Positions 5,887 through 7,997 of a stretch of 7,997 nt of DNA are shown here, in pieces. The first letter of the stretch is position 1. Every line of letters starts with the position of its first letter. The DNA comes from Eubacteriales Family XIII. Incertae Sedis bacterium (GTDB lineage Bacteria; Bacillota; Clostridia; Peptostreptococcales; Anaerovoracaceae): positions 1 through 7,997 of the forward strand of contig JAITPU010000074.1 of NCBI GenBank assembly GCA_031289235.1, given 5' to 3'. The position numbers and the translations under genes were made by a program. Below the pieces are notes generated by a model. It did no database searches, had not been told where the DNA came from, and worked only from the letters and a program-made list of their open reading frames with translations.

Positions 5887-7551
5887 ATGAAAGCCGGAAC
5901 AGACCACGCGGAATTGGCGAAATTGCTCTTCCCTGACATAACGAAAATCCCGGAAGATTATGAACTGCGCTATCCGGAACGCGCTATCCCCGCCGGCGCC
6001 TGCGTGACCAGGCTCGGACCCAGCCCGACGGGTTTCATCCATCTCGGCAATCTGTATATGGCGTTCGCGAACGAGCGGATGGCCCATCAGAGCGGAGGCG
6101 TATTCTTTCTGCGCATTGAGGATACCGACAGGAAGCGCGAGATGGAAGGCGCCGCGGAAACTCTCGTCGACTCTCTGGCCTATTACGAGATTCATTTTGA
6201 TGAAGGCGTCGCGATCGGCGGCGAAACCGGAAATTACGGCCCGTATTTCCAAAGCCGGAGAAAAGATATTTATCTTTGCATAGCAAAAAAACTGGTTGAA
6301 GAAGGCAAAGCCTATCCTTGTTTTTTGAGCGAAGAGGAAATAAGCCACATCCGCCTTACGCAAGAAGAACGGAAGCTCACTCCGGGAATATACGGCGAAT
6401 GGGCGAAACACCGCGACCTGTCCCTCGGGGAAGTGCGGGATCGCATAACGAAAAATGAGCCTTACGTCGTCCGTTTTCGCGCGGACAGCACTTCTGAACA
6501 TTACATATCCGTAGAAGACGGTATCCGCGGCCTTCTCTCCATGCCGGAAAATAAATCCGACATCGTGCTGCTGAAAGCCGACGGTATGCCTACTTATCAT
6601 TTCGCCCACGCAGCGGACGACCATCTTATGCGCGTTACCCACGTGGTCCGCGGCGAAGAATGGCTTTCTTCCTTGCCTATACACATCGCTCTTTTCAGCG
6701 CGATGGGCTGGGAAGCGCCGGTATACTGTCATACCAGTCTGCTGATGAAGATGGAAGGCGAAACAAAGCGCAAGCTTTCAAAACGCAAAGACCCTGAGTT
6801 GTCTCTCGGCTATTACCGTTCGGAGGGCTACCATCCCCTCGCGATCCGTGAATACCTGCTCACAATCATAAATTCAAATTTCGAAGAATGGCGGCTCGAA
6901 AATCCGCTGCGCCCCATAACGGACTTTACCTTTACCATTGAAAAAATGAGCCGTTCCGGTATACTGTTTGATCTGGACAAACTGCGGGACGTGAGCAAAG
7001 AAGCGCTGTCAAAGATTCCCGCTTCGGAACTCAGCCGTTTCATCATCGCTTGGGCCAAAGCGGAGCGCCCGGAAATCGCCGCGGTTCTCGAATATGATAT
7101 TGATTATCTTACGATGATATTGGATATCGGAAGGTCGGCTCCCAAGCCGCGTAAAGATTTATCCTACGGCGCACAGATAATCAATCACGTCGGTTATTTT
7201 TATGATCGTCTCTTCGAAATAAAAGACCCTTATCCCGAGAGCGTTCCGCCGGAAGATATCTCTGTTTTGCTTTCGGAATATTTGGCGGGATATAAGCATT
7301 CCGACGATCGGTCAGTTTGGTTTGAACGGATAAGATCCATTGCTTCCGCGAACGGCTACGCGGCGAAACCCGGAGAATATAAAAAAAATCCCGGCCAATA
7401 CAAGGGGCATGTGGGCGATGTAAGCGCCGTAATCCGCGTCGCTTTGACAGGACGCGTGAATTCGCCGGATCTTTGGGAAATTCAAAGGACCATGGGCGAG
7501 AAAAAGGTACGGGAGCGCATCAGCGCGGCTGTCCGCGCGAATTCAAAATAA
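5887..7551 (+). CDS. gltX: Glutamate--tRNA ligase, long clostridial type
   Basis: 554 residues, class I aminoacyl-tRNA synthetase that charges tRNA-Glu (and possibly tRNA-Gln, as a non-discriminating enzyme) in the cytoplasm. After an N-terminal extension of about 38 residues comes the nucleotide-binding motif GPSPTGFIHLGNL (44-56), in which the HIGH signature reads HLGN. FLRIEDTDRKRE (74-85) is the conserved second block. THVVRGEEWLSS (251-262) and the KMSKS equivalent KLSKR (296-300) complete the catalytic core. The C-terminal tRNA-binding half includes FDLDKL (361-366) and a conserved tail around HVGDVSAVIRVALTGR (508-523). At about 550 residues it is longer than the common 470-500-residue bacterial enzymes and matches the extended version seen in clostridia. 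The ribosome binding site is weak (GGGG, about ten bases before ATG). It is divergent from murB and appears monocistronic; no clear terminator follows. Confidence 0.95.
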   Translation: MKAGTDHAELAKLLFPDITKIPEDYELRYPERAIPAGACVTRLGPSPTGFIHLGNLYMAFANERMAHQSGGVFFLRIEDTDRKREMEGAAETLVDSLAYYEIHFDEGVAIGGETGNYGPYFQSRRKDIYLCIAKKLVEEGKAYPCFLSEEEISHIRLTQEERKLTPGIYGEWAKHRDLSLGEVRDRITKNEPYVVRFRADSTSEHYISVEDGIRGLLSMPENKSDIVLLKADGMPTYHFAHAADDHLMRVTHVVRGEEWLSSLPIHIALFSAMGWEAPVYCHTSLLMKMEGETKRKLSKRKDPELSLGYYRSEGYHPLAIREYLLTIINSNFEEWRLENPLRPITDFTFTIEKMSRSGILFDLDKLRDVSKEALSKIPASELSRFIIAWAKAERPEIAAVLEYDIDYLTMILDIGRSAPKPRKDLSYGAQIINHVGYFYDRLFEIKDPYPESVPPEDISVLLSEYLAGYKHSDDRSVWFERIRSIASANGYAAKPGEYKKNPGQYKGHVGDVSAVIRVALTGRVNSPDLWEIQRTMGEKKVRERISAAVRANSK

Positions 7552-7655
7552 ACACGGAAAACGTCCTTATTTATAATTAATGACTCAAACTTGCCACTTG
7601 ATTTTCAGCCATGCACCTTAAAAGTTCAAGATGTGCGTCATGAAATATATCAGAA
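7552..7655. other. Convergent gap after gltX; probable insertion-element edge
   Basis: 104 bases between the gltX stop and the transposase stop. An AT-rich patch (about 7568-7582) is followed by the sequence leading into the transposase gene, so one end of the insertion element probably lies in this gap. I cannot fix its inverted repeat because the other end is outside the window. No T-run-backed hairpin is visible for gltX. Confidence 0.35.
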
Positions 7656-7997
7656 TCATGCTGCTGTCAGTGAAAAATCTTGCTTTAGGATCCGAGTAAG
7701 AGCCTTGGGCAGTTCTGTGATAAACGCATCCATGAGCGCATCAATCTGCGCTTTGTCGAGATCAATGGAATCGTTGTTTACGATGGCAAAAAGGCTATCC
7801 ATGATAATGAGCATGACGTCGTCAAACGATATATCTTTTATCCCGTCGCCATACTCATAGAACATACCGCCAATGGTTCTCGGGTCGGTATTTTGCTGTT
7901 GCTCTACGGCAAGGGGCATATATCTGAGCGCTACGATTGCGGTGTGCGCGGTGATCGCTTCGTAGTATGTCTGCTGAAATTCCCCTGTAAGCCTAAG
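7656..7997 (-). CDS. Transposase C-terminal part, IS4-like family, 5' end outside window
   Basis: The minus-strand frame is open from the window edge to the stop at 7656-7658, giving 113 visible residues. The internal ATG at 7917-7919 is therefore probably not the start. Landmarks are EAITAHTAIVALRYMPLA, then NTDPRTIGGMFYEYGDGIKD, and a leucine/isoleucine-rich helical tail ending in ALTRILKQDFSLTAA. The pattern of AHTAIV-x-x-RYM, D-x-RT-x-G-x-x-FY and a helical D-A-F-I-x-x-LP tail resembles the C-terminal end of DDE transposases of IS4-type elements common in Firmicutes. The catalytic DDE residues would be upstream, beyond the window, so whether the enzyme is intact cannot be judged. The family call is from remembered pattern, not a search; a hypothetical protein of another kind remains possible. 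Confidence 0.65.
   Translation of the reverse strand, partial: LRLTGEFQQTYYEAITAHTAIVALRYMPLAVEQQQNTDPRTIGGMFYEYGDGIKDISFDDVMLIIMDSLFAIVNNDSIDLDKAQIDALMDAFITELPKALTRILKQDFSLTAA

Noticed and set aside
5791..6732. Long minus-strand open frame (313 codons) opposite the gltX leader and 5' half
   Set aside because: It lies antisense to the well-supported gltX, has no recognisable motifs, and its composition fits a codon shadow of gltX.

Overview
The window looks like a chromosomal segment of a Firmicute, most likely a member of the Clostridia with roughly balanced base composition. The main reasons are the cell-wall/regulatory cluster murB - PHP phosphoesterase - rapZ, the long (about 550-residue) clostridial-type glutamyl-tRNA synthetase, strong GGAG-type ribosome binding sites, and a lipoprotein signal peptide. 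This is inferred from gene content; there is no 16S rRNA gene to confirm it.

Layout. (1) Positions 1-1894, plus strand: the end of a zinc/manganese-type ABC importer operon, with the C-terminal part of the ATPase (ZnuC-like), the complete ABC-3 permease (ZnuB-like) and a lipoprotein whose C-terminal domain resembles the DUF1980/TIGR03943 group. The genes overlap or lie 3 bases apart. (2) Positions 1895-2041: a short convergent intergenic stretch. (3) Positions 2042-5560, minus strand: read in the order of transcription, murB, a PHP-domain phosphoesterase, rapZ, then a beta-keto acid cleavage enzyme (BKACE, Kce family). The first three are overlapping or nearly touching. In many Firmicutes rapZ is followed by yvcK and whiA; here the BKACE gene sits in that place. 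(4) Positions 5561-5886: a 326-base divergent intergenic region. It holds extended -10 promoters facing both ways with the same 9-base core, and a hairpin followed by seven T's between the gltX promoter and the gltX start. (5) Positions 5887-7551, plus strand: gltX. (6) Positions 7656-7997, minus strand: the C-terminal part of what I read as an IS4-type transposase, running off the window.

The operon genes cover metal uptake, peptidoglycan precursor synthesis (MurB), a nucleotide/RNA-binding regulator linked to amino-sugar metabolism in other bacteria (RapZ), and translation (GltX). I see no CRISPR array, tRNA, rRNA or defence system. The features most worth a second look are the attenuator-like gltX leader, the murB start with no Shine-Dalgarno sequence and a promoter almost on top of it, the CC-motif lipoprotein tied to the metal importer, and the orphan BKACE gene behind rapZ.
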